Numbered from the stretch's first letter, positions 35,214 to 44,151 are shown. The stretch: DNA of 64,000 nucleotides from GCA-2746365 sp963711255 (GCA_963711255.1 CAVQDO010000034.1:15676-79675); one strand, 5' to 3'. Program-made: numbers and translations. Notes: generated by a model from the sequence alone, not told the origin.

Positions 35214-36221
35214 TTAATAACCCTTGTCGATAATAAAGCCGCCGGAGGCATAAAACATCCGTTCATTTTTGGTGTTGCCATATAATATCCATTCATAACG
35301 TTTATTATGATGGATATTTGTGCCGTTGGTGGCATTGTCGGTTGTGCTGTCATTTTCGGTTAATTTGTTATCTATATCCAGCTTGAATGTTGCGTAGTTA
35401 TTTTCTGTGGTTTTCTCTTTTAAAACTGTTTTCCTGCCCTGGTTAAAAACCTGTATGCGCATTTTGTAAACGATTGCGTCTTCAACCTGTGGCCAGCTAA
35501 TTTTGATTGTGTTTTCAGCCACTAACTCGATGCTGATATTATCAAATGGTTTGGTGGTTTTGCTATCGCCAGAAAAGAATCCAATGCCAGGCAATTTGCT
35601 GGTTTCTGTAAATTGAATGGTTGGGTCATCCTGGTAGCTGGCAATCATAGTCTGATTAGTATTAAAGCTGGTGACATTTATGATCATCAGCAGTGCAATA
35701 AATATAGTGGCTGTTACCGCAATAGTTGCTGCAAATGGTGAATCAACGACAAATAGCTGTTCGAATAATGAGATCAATTTACTTTTTAGTGTCATTGATT
35801 CACTGCTTGCATTCATGTTGTCTGTCGGCGCCATGCTACTGTCACTGGCTAGATCGGTTCGCAGAGACTCGGCATGACACTGGTAATGCAGAGCGGCTTT
35901 CATGGCATCGGTATTATTTTCTATCAATTGTTTGACTGTCGTTATATCTTCCGCGCTTAATCTGCCCTCTATGTACTGACAAATCATTGCATGCTGTTCT
36001 GGTGTAAGCGTTGACTGTTCATTTATAACTGCGGCATTATCATAAAGAGCACGCATGGCGGTAAGCTGCTCCCTGCAATCCTGGCAGTTAGCGAGATGAT
36101 CGAGCAGATCATTATACTCATTGTTCGCCTTAGCTAGATCAGCCGGTGGTATTCTGGCAAACCCGCTCAAACTATTGTGATCTATATGCTGAGTATTCAT
36201 TTTATTGTTTTGACTGTTCAT
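35214..36221 (-). CDS. Membrane protein resembling a zinc-binding anti-sigma factor
   Basis: About 335 residues. The cytoplasmic N-terminal part has DLLDHLANCQDCREQLTAM, an HxxxCxxC zinc-anti-sigma (ZAS) pattern. A helical region (TLTPEQHAMICQYIEGRLSAEDITT) follows, then one membrane helix at about 165-190 (AATIAVTATIFIALLMIINV) and a periplasmic domain with an Fn3-like strand pattern (IKISWPQVEDAIVYKMRIQVF, then KRYEWILYGN). The gene lies 44-53 bp after the sigma-like gene and 2 bp before the caspase-like gene, the usual place for an anti-sigma factor. An upstream in-frame TTG at 36230 is possible; I chose the ATG at 36221. Neither has a clear ribosome site. Confidence 0.7.
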   Translation of the reverse strand: MNSQNNKMNTQHIDHNSLSGFARIPPADLAKANNEYNDLLDHLANCQDCREQLTAMRALYDNAAVINEQSTLTPEQHAMICQYIEGRLSAEDITTVKQLIENNTDAMKAALHYQCHAESLRTDLASDSSMAPTDNMNASSESMTLKSKLISLFEQLFVVDSPFAATIAVTATIFIALLMIINVTSFNTNQTMIASYQDDPTIQFTETSKLPGIGFFSGDSKTTKPFDNISIELVAENTIKISWPQVEDAIVYKMRIQVFNQGRKTVLKEKTTENNYATFKLDIDNKLTENDSTTDNATNGTNIHHNKRYEWILYGNTKNERMFYASGGFIIDKGY

Positions 36222-36274
36222 GTTTATCAAGAGACAGTATTTTTGTGTTTTTTTGAAAAAGATAATACATAAAT

Positions 36275-37195
36275 TTATTTTAAAAAATTACCAAGTTTTG
36301 CCAGTGTTTTACGACGAAAATAATATAGCTGCTGCCGGTTTGTTTGCTCTGCCGGGATGCCCTTTTTAATACTTAGATTCATCTTTTTTAAACTGTTGAG
36401 TACGATTTCTCCATCCATTTCATTAATAACCAGCGCTTCTAAAACAAACTGCTCAATTGCGTTGAGATTTTTCCAGGCGCCTGATAATCGTCTGCTATCT
36501 TCGCTTACATCAATATCAACGTCGTAACTTGCTGTTTCCGAATCAAGCCGGTTAGCTGAGTCTTCGTCAGTCTGAGAAAGCGATATGTTTTTATCTGCAT
36601 TGAGTAAATGCAGTTTATTTCTTATGCTGAGCTGCCTGACAATTTCGCGGCTGATTAACCTGGTTTGTTCTTCGCTCTGTCCAGTGTCGTGGCTTATCTG
36701 CTCAATACTCAATTGTGAGCGTAAACCATAAAATACCGCGATGGCTGTTTTACCCAGGTTCTGTATATAGGCCGGCACGTAAACTTTTCGTCCAAACCGC
36801 CAGTCTTTCCAGCGTTCGTAAAACGGCAATGAATTAGCAATAACGTAACAGTAATCGAACAGGCTGGCATTATTACTGGCCTGGTATTTTTTCAAGCGTT
36901 TACTACTGGCCAGATCGTCCAGCATCCATGTGTAGCTGCCATTGCCCCACTCACAGAATGGGGCATCTGCCGGCGGAGACCCAATGGGCTGTTTTAACGT
37001 GCATTTGAAGATGCTGCGGTTTTCTTTACAAAAACGTTTGCAGAAGCGGCTGCTTTGATAGTTTATTACCGGTTCAATTAATTCATTGACCTTTTTCCTG
37101 GCAGATATTTCATTGTCAGCCGCTTTTCGAGCAAGCTCTAGCTGCTCATTATTTCGTTCAGTCTGGCTGAGCGTTGGCTTGGCTGATGAAGACAA
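36275..37195 (-). CDS. Divergent sigma-70-like regulator (putative)
   Basis: A 306-residue soluble protein that I read as a divergent sigma factor. The region ARKKVNELIEPVINYQSSRF resembles a sigma region 2 start, LFDYCYVIANSLPFYERWKDW with VYVPAYIQNLGKTAIAVFYGLRSQ resembles regions 2.4-3, and IEQISHDTGQSEEQTRLISREIV a helix-turn-helix. The last 80 residues (NLNAIEQFVLEALVIN, then QQLYYFRRKTLAKLGNFLK) look like a region 4-type domain. A cysteine cluster (RFCKRFCKENRSIFKC, then FCEW) may bind metal. It starts with TTG, preceded by a strong AAGGA ribosome site six bases away. Similarity to known sigma groups is weak; position before a ZAS-like gene supports the call. Confidence 0.55.
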   Translation of the reverse strand: MSSSAKPTLSQTERNNEQLELARKAADNEISARKKVNELIEPVINYQSSRFCKRFCKENRSIFKCTLKQPIGSPPADAPFCEWGNGSYTWMLDDLASSKRLKKYQASNNASLFDYCYVIANSLPFYERWKDWRFGRKVYVPAYIQNLGKTAIAVFYGLRSQLSIEQISHDTGQSEEQTRLISREIVRQLSIRNKLHLLNADKNISLSQTDEDSANRLDSETASYDVDIDVSEDSRRLSGAWKNLNAIEQFVLEALVINEMDGEIVLNSLKKMNLSIKKGIPAEQTNRQQLYYFRRKTLAKLGNFLK

Positions 37196-37305
37196 TGTAA
37201 TTCCTTCAGGCAGTGCTTAATCATAAAAAAGCATGACACTGCTTATTGTTTAAGTAAATAATACTGAGTGTAGTGAATATTTCAGAAATTATTACTGCGT
37301 CCGGC

Positions 37306-39279
37306 CTATCGTGCTTCATATAAAAACCAGCCTTTAACCTGATTGTTACTGAGGCGGATGGCCAGTCCGTAATCGTCATAAGCCAGGTATTCGCCTGATG
37401 TCATATTGAGTCGCCTGTCTGGAATTCCCAGTGCCTTAAAAGGACGGTCCGCTGAATCACCTATTTTAAGGCCACTGTTAGCAATGGATTTATCTGCTGT
37501 GTTTATTTCTGTTGATATGCCGTGCTGCCAGGCACCGATCAGCTTGCCATTATCCTGTGCGATATATTTTGCGCCATCCACCAGGCTTACCTGGTAACGC
37601 TCACCATCTATCCATAAATCAGAGTGCTGTTTACCCGGTAGTGCATTATCACTCAAATTATCTCCAAGTCGTTTGCCGTTTACGGTAGGTGCCTGTTGCA
37701 ACTGTTGTGTTTTAGCGATCCTGTTTTCGGGCGTTACCTGGTTTAATGACAGTCTGAATAACAGGGTGTTGCCCTGCTCTTTTGATTGTCGTGCAAGATC
37801 CATCCAGACTTTTTTTGCTTCTTCCTGTTGATTGATCGAGCGGTATAACTCGGCGAGGTTATAGTAGGCGCTATAGCGTAAAACATTGTCTGCCAGTGGT
37901 GATACGGTCGACTTCTCCTTTATCTTTTCAAGCAGTGAGGCTAGTGTTTCTATGGACTTTTTAGTGTTTCCTTCGATGGCTGTGGTTAATGCCAGTAACA
38001 TTTCAAGCGAACTGTCTTGACCAAACCGGGCTTCAAATTTGGGCTGGTACTGGCCCTGCAATACCCCGCGTGCACGGTAAGTGTTTTTCGCTAGCAGGTG
38101 TGCAGAGGCCAGTAATATATACGTTTGCCGATATTCTGGTGCCAGCCGGATCGCTTTTTCAAAATGACTAATGCTGCGAGTGAGCAGTTGTTTTTTGCGC
38201 TTGTTTAAGTTTGAGATCAGTTTTTCGTTATCGCCGCGTTTATTGTCCAGTAACACAGTTTCATTAATTTCAGCAGGCTGCGCATCAAGTATCATCGGGT
38301 AATAAAAATTAAATAACGGTGGCTTGCCATCACTGGTGATAATGGTATTCAGTTGTTTGTGTATGCGTTGCGCCTCGGCGAAATAAGTTAGTCCTATCGC
38401 ACTAATAATTGCCCTGCCCGGGTAGTCGCGTCCATAACTGGTGAAATAATCTCTTGCCTGCTGGTAATCACCGGCAACGAAAGACTGTACCCCGAGGTCG
38501 TATAACATTGATTGTGTAGCAACAGTATTGAGTTGTGCCTGCGTCCTTAACGCACGTGACTGCGCCTGTTTACAGGCACTAACATTGCTATTTTGCATCT
38601 GTTTCTCTGCACAGGGCTGCTGCCAGATATTTTCGACCCATAAGGTAAAGAAATCTTTTTCAGCGACAACCTGGTAGGGATCAAAGCCGACACTGGCCAT
38701 TAACACCAGGCCGTCATGATCGGCCTGCGCTTCTTTTTCTTCGAGTTGAGATAGCAGCTCGTCATTAAGGTCCAGGCCGGCCATCATTTTTTTCTGTGAT
38801 TCTGCCGGATGTGAACCGATCATGCGAAAGAAACGCTGATGCCATAAATCATCTGCGCGCTGGTGTGCCAGCTCGTGAGCCAGGACAAAGGCAAGCAAAT
38901 GTTCACCACGTTGCTGACCAAAGGAAAAACTGGTTTCTATTGCCTGACGGCTTAACAGGATGTTGCCATCAGCCAGCGAGGCTGCCCAGGCACCGGCTTC
39001 AGATTCGACAACATACAGCGCCGGTTCGATTCGTGATTGATCCCAGGCTCGTAATAACACGGAAAATATTTCCCGCGAACGGATTACATTCGGCTCATTT
39101 TCATCAATAGTGTATTTTTTCCAGTAGGTTATTGACTGTTTCACGTCTGCTGGCGGAATGAGTGAATCAGCCACTGAATCGGCTAAAACAGGTGATGTTC
39201 CTGTAAATAGTATAAGCAGTATTAACAAAAGGTGATTTACAGGTTTGTTCATGGTGTTAGCAATGGTATTTATTTTCAT
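37306..39279 (-). CDS. Secreted M48-family metalloprotease with TPR-like repeats
   Basis: About 657 residues: signal peptide (LLLILLILFTGTSPVLADS), an M48 peptidase domain with the zinc motif HELAHQ at about 135-140 and a downstream acidic ligand region (EEKEAQADHDGLVLMASVGFDP), then TPR-like helices (YDLGVQSFVAGDYQQARDYFTSYG; HFEKAIRLAPEYRQTYILLASAHLLA). The ending (GEYLAYDDYGLAIRLSNNQV) is a small separate domain also seen in some bacterial M48 proteins. It resembles BepA, a periplasmic protease and chaperone for outer-membrane protein quality control. Start is ambiguous: TTG 39297, ATG 39279 or ATG 39252, none with a good ribosome site. It lies 110 bp upstream of the sigma-like gene on the same strand. 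Confidence 0.88.
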   Translation of the reverse strand: MKINTIANTMNKPVNHLLLILLILFTGTSPVLADSVADSLIPPADVKQSITYWKKYTIDENEPNVIRSREIFSVLLRAWDQSRIEPALYVVESEAGAWAASLADGNILLSRQAIETSFSFGQQRGEHLLAFVLAHELAHQRADDLWHQRFFRMIGSHPAESQKKMMAGLDLNDELLSQLEEKEAQADHDGLVLMASVGFDPYQVVAEKDFFTLWVENIWQQPCAEKQMQNSNVSACKQAQSRALRTQAQLNTVATQSMLYDLGVQSFVAGDYQQARDYFTSYGRDYPGRAIISAIGLTYFAEAQRIHKQLNTIITSDGKPPLFNFYYPMILDAQPAEINETVLLDNKRGDNEKLISNLNKRKKQLLTRSISHFEKAIRLAPEYRQTYILLASAHLLAKNTYRARGVLQGQYQPKFEARFGQDSSLEMLLALTTAIEGNTKKSIETLASLLEKIKEKSTVSPLADNVLRYSAYYNLAELYRSINQQEEAKKVWMDLARQSKEQGNTLLFRLSLNQVTPENRIAKTQQLQQAPTVNGKRLGDNLSDNALPGKQHSDLWIDGERYQVSLVDGAKYIAQDNGKLIGAWQHGISTEINTADKSIANSGLKIGDSADRPFKALGIPDRRLNMTSGEYLAYDDYGLAIRLSNNQVKGWFLYEAR

Positions 39280-39433
39280 GTATCGGAAGAGACACAAATA
39301 ATCTTCATATTTGAATATTAAATTAATGGATTATTTTTCAAATTTTTAATTTATGCCTGTCTCTTTAGTATTGAAGATTAAAAACCGGTAGTTATGTGAT
39401 TTTAAGCATATGCCAGAATAATGGAGAAACAAG

Positions 39434-40859
39434 ATGAATATCGACAATTTTTTAATGCCACATATGAAAACTGCGGCGGCAAACTCAAAACAGGTACTCA
39501 GTGTGGTGTTGCTGAGCACTATGCTGGTTGCCTGCGGTGATGATGACAATAACACAGTTAATTCGAGTGTGCCTTCCCTTGACCTGGCGATCCCACAAAG
39601 TTTAACCGGTGGCCAGGCAACGATTGCAGCTAAATCAGAGTTGTTGTCTGCAGCTACTTCCGTCAATGCTTCATTGAAACTGGCAAAAGCTGGAACCGGG
39701 GAACCCTGTGCCTACCTCGGCAATGAAGACGATGATGACCCGTTCAGGAATGGCTATGAAACCAGCAAGTTTATGATTTCAATAATGGCGTCATGGACTT
39801 GCATTGCAGACTTGATAATCGATGTTGCTACCTTTGTGCCTCACAATGGTGCGATTTTTGAAACTGAAAATGATAATAACTCTGATGACTTTGAGGCTGA
39901 TGAACCGACACATTATAGTGTTACTGATGAATCGGCTAGCCAGGTTACGGTTCGTCTTTATTATAACTACAGCCGTTCCCAGCCACCGATTACTGGTGAA
40001 AAAGCTCAGTTTTATATTTCCTGGAATGAAGCTGTCAATGGTGATATTGAAGGCAGAATGATTATTGATAGACTGGCTGTTGAATGGGATGATCATGATG
40101 TCGATGACCCGAACCATGATGCGCATGGATTTCAACTTTACTGCAGCAACAAAAACAGCCGATATGTTCTTACAGTTTGATGAGAATAATGCATGGGCAG
40201 ATGGTTTTAGAATACAGCTGCAGAAGGATCTTGAAGCAAATCCATTGCTCAAGGTATTTGAGGCACGCGGTTTAATTAATATGAAAGCGCAATTTGTTCC
40301 AGTAGCGAATATAACGGAAGTTCCCGATGTGCAGTTATTTACCGTATCCGACGGTCTTGGTAATGGCGCATCCATTGCTGAATTTCAGGATATGTCCCTG
40401 CCCCTGGTACTGAATGCCGACCTGGATAACCACCTGGGTGATTATATTTTCACTAAAAAAGATGCGTATTATTTCGAGCATGATATGGACTGGGAATATA
40501 TCAATAAAACCGTACTTTCATCTGAGTATCGTGGCAGTCGCACCACCCCGGAAACTGGCGGTAGCTGGATACCTTTTGATCCTTCGCTGGACCTGGTTGT
40601 AGGTGCGTTGTTACTGGATGTTGATTATTTTACTGGCACGCAATGTGCGGATATTGGCGACGACTGTAATGATTTGCTTAATGCTGTCTTTAACTTTACC
40701 GGCGGCTTTGCCGGTCAGGAAGAGAACCAGGGAACTAACCCACTCGACTGGCGGTCAACAGAACTGGATAATGCGGAGTATTTAACATCGGTTTATCCAA
40801 ATGGTGTTGACTGGACGGGTGCTTTCGAGCATAGCTTTACTCCGCTAGCCAATCCATAA
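39434..40859 (+). pseudogene. Exported acidic lipoprotein gene with a frameshift
   Basis: Starts at an ATG after GGAG (seven-base spacing) with a signal and lipobox LVAC (SVVLLSTMLVACGDDDN). The first part, in frame to 40180, gives an Asp/Asn-rich beta protein (FISWNEAVNGDIEGRMII is typical). At about 40120-40135 the frame is lost: the plus-one frame continues MDFNFTAATKTADMFLQFDE and runs to 40859, ending in AFEHSFTPLANP. Joined, it is about 475 residues with no known domain that I recognise. Total 1426 bases, one over a multiple of three. The second part is rich in Asp, Leu and Asn and looks like a continuation rather than a new gene because no ribosome site precedes it. Function unknown; a strong terminator follows. 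Confidence 0.7.
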
Positions 40860-40882
40860 TACAGCTTGGACGCCTGCTTTAA

Positions 40883-40917
40883 AAACCCGGTGCATTTAAG
40901 TTGCACCGGGTTTTTTT
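40883..40917 (+). terminator. Strong Rho-independent terminator
   Basis: Twelve-base stem AAACCCGGTGCA (40883-40894) and TGCACCGGGTTT (40902-40913) with a seven-base loop and a T run. It follows the frameshifted lipoprotein gene by 24 bp, supporting the view that the two frames are one transcription unit ending here. Confidence 0.9.
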
Positions 40918-40977
40918 ATGCCTGCGACTTTAAAATCCGATAATATAATTTCTTATTAATATAAAAGTACCTCTACA

Positions 40978-41367
40978 ATGATCACATACTTATACTGGTT
41001 TTCAATTATCGCCCTGGCCTCCGGGCTGCTTTATTTCATCGGTTACAAAGTTGAAGAATGGAAAATTGCTGTTATTGCCGGCATCAGCGTCATGCTTATC
41101 GGTTTTATCGCCTACCATTTTCATTTTCAGCAGGTTTTCGTCAAGCGATACGGCGGCGTGATGACGATTAAAGTGCCTGCAGGTGAAAGACACCTTGCAG
41201 CAACCTGGAAAGACGATAATCTGTGGATTGAAAATTATGATCCAGCCACAAATACCTGCCATTTCAGGGAGTATTCCCGTGGTAACCTGTTACAGGGCCA
41301 GGTATCAATAAAAAACTGTAACCCATTGACTCGTGTACCAGCCACGATGCCAGTGGTTGCGCCCTGA
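40978..41367 (+). CDS. Small two-helix membrane protein of unknown function
   Basis: A 129-residue protein: two membrane helices (about 4-22, YLYWFSIIALASGLLYFIG, and 30-48, IAVIAGISVMLIGFIAYHF) joined by a short charged loop, then a soluble C-terminal domain of about 80 residues (MTIKVPAGERHLAATWKDDNLWIENYDP, CHFREYSRGNLLQGQV) with two cysteines. I do not recognise a family. It lies 22 bp before the lipase gene, so a link with the lipase is possible. The tail ATMPVVAP is proline/valine rich. Confidence 0.6.
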   Translation: MITYLYWFSIIALASGLLYFIGYKVEEWKIAVIAGISVMLIGFIAYHFHFQQVFVKRYGGVMTIKVPAGERHLAATWKDDNLWIENYDPATNTCHFREYSRGNLLQGQVSIKNCNPLTRVPATMPVVAP

Positions 41368-41389
41368 TCAAACAGAGAGATATTATATA

Positions 41390-42319
41390 GTGAACCGTCT
41401 AAAAGCCTGTAAAGTCATTTCATCCAGCCTGCTAATACTGTTTAGTTTACTGGCAGCTACAAACAGTGCCCTGTCAGCCCAGGCGCAATATTCGTCAAAA
41501 GATTTTTCACACTGGCTGGATGCTGCACGCATTGCGAACGCAACCTATCAATCAGAAGATAACCTGAAAGAAACGCTCGCCAGCCAGGGTTATGAAGTCG
41601 AACTGATTCAACAAATTGAAGGTTACTCGGTGGGCTTCGTTCTGGCGACAAATCATACCAGCAAGCAACAGCTCATCGCCGTGCGTGGAACCTCCAATAT
41701 CGAAAATGTTCTGGTCGATGCGGCTTTTGTACTGGTACCCGACAAGCTTTCAGGCATTGATATACACCAGGGATTCCTGTTATCAGCCAGGGATATTTAT
41801 CAGGCTGTTTCCAGCAGCTTGAAACCCGGTTACCAGATCAGGACAATTGGTCACAGTCTGGGTGGAGCTGCTGCAGTCATACTGGCGATGATGCTGGATG
41901 CTCAGGGTTATGATATTACTGAAGTTATTACTTTTGGTCAGCCTAAAGTGACCAATATCAGTGGTAGTCGACAATTTAAGCATCTCAATGTAACGCGACT
42001 GGTAACATTGAAAGATATGGTGCCGCTGGTGCCGCCACTGGATCCGCTGGAACTGATGAACCTGAGTATATTCTGGCACCAGGGTACGGAAATCATTTTA
42101 TATGACAATCAGCAGTATTCGGTACTGCAAGGCACCGACAGCATGATGCGGGCCCGTGATTTCTTAAATGACATACCCGGTGAAAAACATGTTAATAGTC
42201 ACTTTATGAGTACTTATATCAAAAATCTTGAAAATAAGCTGGATTTAGCCGAGCAGGTTAAATATAAAAGTGACTTCAAACTGACAGACTGGTTTGGAAA
42301 TACAAAGAAGGCGCAATAA
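41390..42319 (+). CDS. Exported lipase (class 3, alpha/beta hydrolase)
   Basis: About 309 residues from a GTG at 41390 with a GAGAGA ribosome site. An N-terminal signal (LLILFSLLAATNSALSAQA) is followed by a class 3 lipase domain: LIAVRGTSNIENVLVDAAF (oxyanion region), nucleophile Ser156 in TIGHSLGGAAAVI, TFGQPKVTN and the catalytic aspartate region RLVTLKDMVPLVPPLDPL, with a final histidine in NSHFMSTY. An ORF from 41333 includes this frame but overlaps the previous gene, so I prefer 41390. Substrates are probably acyl glycerides or similar esters in the periplasm or outside. Confidence 0.9.
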   Translation: MNRLKACKVISSSLLILFSLLAATNSALSAQAQYSSKDFSHWLDAARIANATYQSEDNLKETLASQGYEVELIQQIEGYSVGFVLATNHTSKQQLIAVRGTSNIENVLVDAAFVLVPDKLSGIDIHQGFLLSARDIYQAVSSSLKPGYQIRTIGHSLGGAAAVILAMMLDAQGYDITEVITFGQPKVTNISGSRQFKHLNVTRLVTLKDMVPLVPPLDPLELMNLSIFWHQGTEIILYDNQQYSVLQGTDSMMRARDFLNDIPGEKHVNSHFMSTYIKNLENKLDLAEQVKYKSDFKLTDWFGNTKKAQ

Positions 42320-42447
42320 TTAGTTTTTAATATTACCTTTCTAAAAAAATGCTGGCACTCACAGGTTTACCGGAATAACATATGGCAGGTGCAGCGGTAA
42401 TGTTTTTAGCCTGCACACTGGTAAAAATTAAACCTTGGAGTAAATGT

Positions 42448-43311
42448 ATGAGAGTTAAATATTTCACCTCCGCTGCAGCAGCGGTTGCGTTCGGTACATG
42501 CGCAATGGTGGCACAGGCGAATAATGGCAATATGAATCCTGACGGTAACTGGATGCCAAAGCAGCCAGAAAATCGTTACTGGCAGGCACCAGACTGGTCT
42601 AATTATAATGTTTCACCCGGCAACAGACAGTCACGACAAACCCATACTCCACAGTCCGGGCCTGGGTATAACAATGCATATCGCCCTGCTCCACCCGCTA
42701 TGCAGCAGCCGCCAATGCAACGGTCTCAAGGACAGAGGCCACCCATGCAACAGTCTCAAGGACAAAGGCCACCCATGAAACAGTCACAAGGACAAAGGCC
42801 ACCAATGCAACAGTCTCAAGGACAAAGGCCACCAATGCAACGGTCTCAAGGACAAAGGCCACCAATGCAAAGGCCAGCGCAGGCACCTGGCGCAGAGCGT
42901 CGTCCAGAGTTTAATCGTCCTGATTCGGCTGCAATGGCACCACCAGCAGCGAACATCAATCGTATGCCACCACCGCCTATGGGACCATACAACAGCGGCA
43001 TGAGGGGCCCTGATAATGGCGCTTCTGCTTTTAATGTGCCTGGTTATAACCGTTACAGAAATAATCGCCGGGATAACAATAAATTCTGGGGACGCAGCGG
43101 CCCGAGCAAGTGGATGAACCCGAATAAAATGAACATGGAACGGGGCTGGGACGATATGATTAATGCACCAAGTCGGATGGGCGAAATGCCCGGCGGCTGG
43201 ACAGCACCTGAAGTCAGCGTGCCTAATCCAGTGGATATGGGTGATCAGATTCAGGAAAACCTTGAAGACCTGCCAGAGCAGGTACGCGATATGGATGTTG
43301 GCGATAACTAG
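42448..43311 (+). CDS. Secreted proline/glutamine-rich tandem-repeat protein
   Basis: About 287 residues from an ATG with a TTGGAG ribosome site. A signal peptide (RVKYFTSAAAAVAFGTCAMVAQA) precedes a low-complexity, disordered mature protein rich in Pro, Gln, Arg, Asn, Met and Gly. The centre holds five 10-residue units of SQGQRPPMQQ type. The C-terminal 90 residues (PSKWMNPNKMNMERGWDDM, then PSRMGEMPGGWTAPEV) are better conserved in composition, with regularly spaced Trp and Met. I do not recognise a family; small exported repeat proteins of this composition are known from sulfur globules and cell envelopes, but the match is only general. Confidence 0.7.
   Translation: MRVKYFTSAAAAVAFGTCAMVAQANNGNMNPDGNWMPKQPENRYWQAPDWSNYNVSPGNRQSRQTHTPQSGPGYNNAYRPAPPAMQQPPMQRSQGQRPPMQQSQGQRPPMKQSQGQRPPMQQSQGQRPPMQRSQGQRPPMQRPAQAPGAERRPEFNRPDSAAMAPPAANINRMPPPPMGPYNSGMRGPDNGASAFNVPGYNRYRNNRRDNNKFWGRSGPSKWMNPNKMNMERGWDDMINAPSRMGEMPGGWTAPEVSVPNPVDMGDQIQENLEDLPEQVRDMDVGDN
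42721..42870 (+). repeat. Five 30-bp tandem repeats inside the Pro/Gln-rich gene
   Basis: Five contiguous 30-base units, each encoding SQGQRPPM plus two residues (QQ, KQ or QR). Units differ by only a few bases (for example ACAGAGG/ACAAAGG and ACCCATG/ACCAATG), so recent duplication or gene conversion is likely. Being a multiple of three, copy-number change would keep the frame. Confidence 0.95.
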
Positions 43312-43338
43312 CCAGAAAAATCCACATTATTTATGAAT

Positions 43339-43370
43339 AAATAAGCCCTGCAATGCGGGGCTTATTTTAT
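43339..43370. terminator. Bidirectional terminator between convergent genes
   Basis: Stem AATAAGCCC(T)GC at 43339-43350 with GCGGGGCTTATT at 43355-43366, followed on the plus strand by TTAT and preceded by an A-rich stretch on the other side. It separates the repeat protein gene from the alpha/beta hydrolase gene and can serve both. Confidence 0.75.
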
Positions 43371-43377
43371 TTGCGCC

Positions 43378-44151
43378 TTAAAGTGCTTTAAGCCATAAGG
43401 TAATCTTATGACAAACCCACTCCTCATCATCCAGTGGAATGTCGTGACCGGCAGTGTCATGTATTTCAATGGGTAATTGCCAGTGCTCGGCGAGTGTCAA
43501 TGAGCATTCCGGGCTAACCATCTGGTCAGCCATACTGGTGAGTAGCAGCATTGGAGTGACTGGCCGCTGCTCCGGAACATTAAATCGCATCGCCGCAATG
43601 AGTTGCCTCAAACCATTACTGGCAGACACCGGATACTGCCTGGCATAACTTACCCATGCTTCTATGATATCAGTGCTTTTACTATTATCACTGGCGGTAG
43701 TATTAGATACCATTGACAAAATTCTACTTTCATTATGGTAAATGTTTTTTGCCAGCATTAATGATTTGAGAATTACAGGGTAATTCGCCGGCAGCAGCCG
43801 TTGATAGAATGGGTTCAGGCCACGCAAACTGGTGCTGATTAATACAGAACCGGCGCATTCATCAGGATAGCGTTTCATCCATTCAATAGCGACCATGGCA
43901 CCTAGTGATAAGGCAAGAATAAATACCGGTTTCTCTATTGATTGTTGTTCTATTGATAGTCTAATGTCCTCTACCATTTCACGAATGCTGATCGCGCTTT
44001 TTTCTTTATAGCGATGACCGTTACCGGCAAAATCATGCAGGTATAATTTATCGTCAGGCAGGTGTGATTGCAGAATCGTTGCAAAATTTCCCCAGTGCCT
44101 TTGTTCACGCATTAAACCACGCAACAATATCCAGGTCCGTTGCTTCGGCAT
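43378..44151 (-). CDS. Alpha/beta hydrolase
   Basis: A 257-residue cytoplasmic alpha/beta hydrolase. The start LLRGLMREQRHWGNFATILQ resembles the HG-type oxyanion strand of this fold, although it reads RG rather than HG. The nucleophile elbow is ALSLGAMVAIEWM, with Ser in place but Ala instead of the first Gly of GxSxG. The catalytic Asp lies in LLLTSMADQMVSPECS and the His in DTAGHDIPLDD. Substrate unknown. It is convergent with the repeat protein gene and has no partner gene. Confidence 0.87.
   Translation of the reverse strand: MPKQRTWILLRGLMREQRHWGNFATILQSHLPDDKLYLHDFAGNGHRYKEKSAISIREMVEDIRLSIEQQSIEKPVFILALSLGAMVAIEWMKRYPDECAGSVLISTSLRGLNPFYQRLLPANYPVILKSLMLAKNIYHNESRILSMVSNTTASDNSKSTDIIEAWVSYARQYPVSASNGLRQLIAAMRFNVPEQRPVTPMLLLTSMADQMVSPECSLTLAEHWQLPIEIHDTAGHDIPLDDEEWVCHKITLWLKAL

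Noticed and set aside
39346..39666. 106-codon minus-strand frame near the lipoprotein start
   Set aside because: It overlaps the signal peptide region of the plus-strand lipoprotein, with a promoter-like region upstream; no recognisable protein features.
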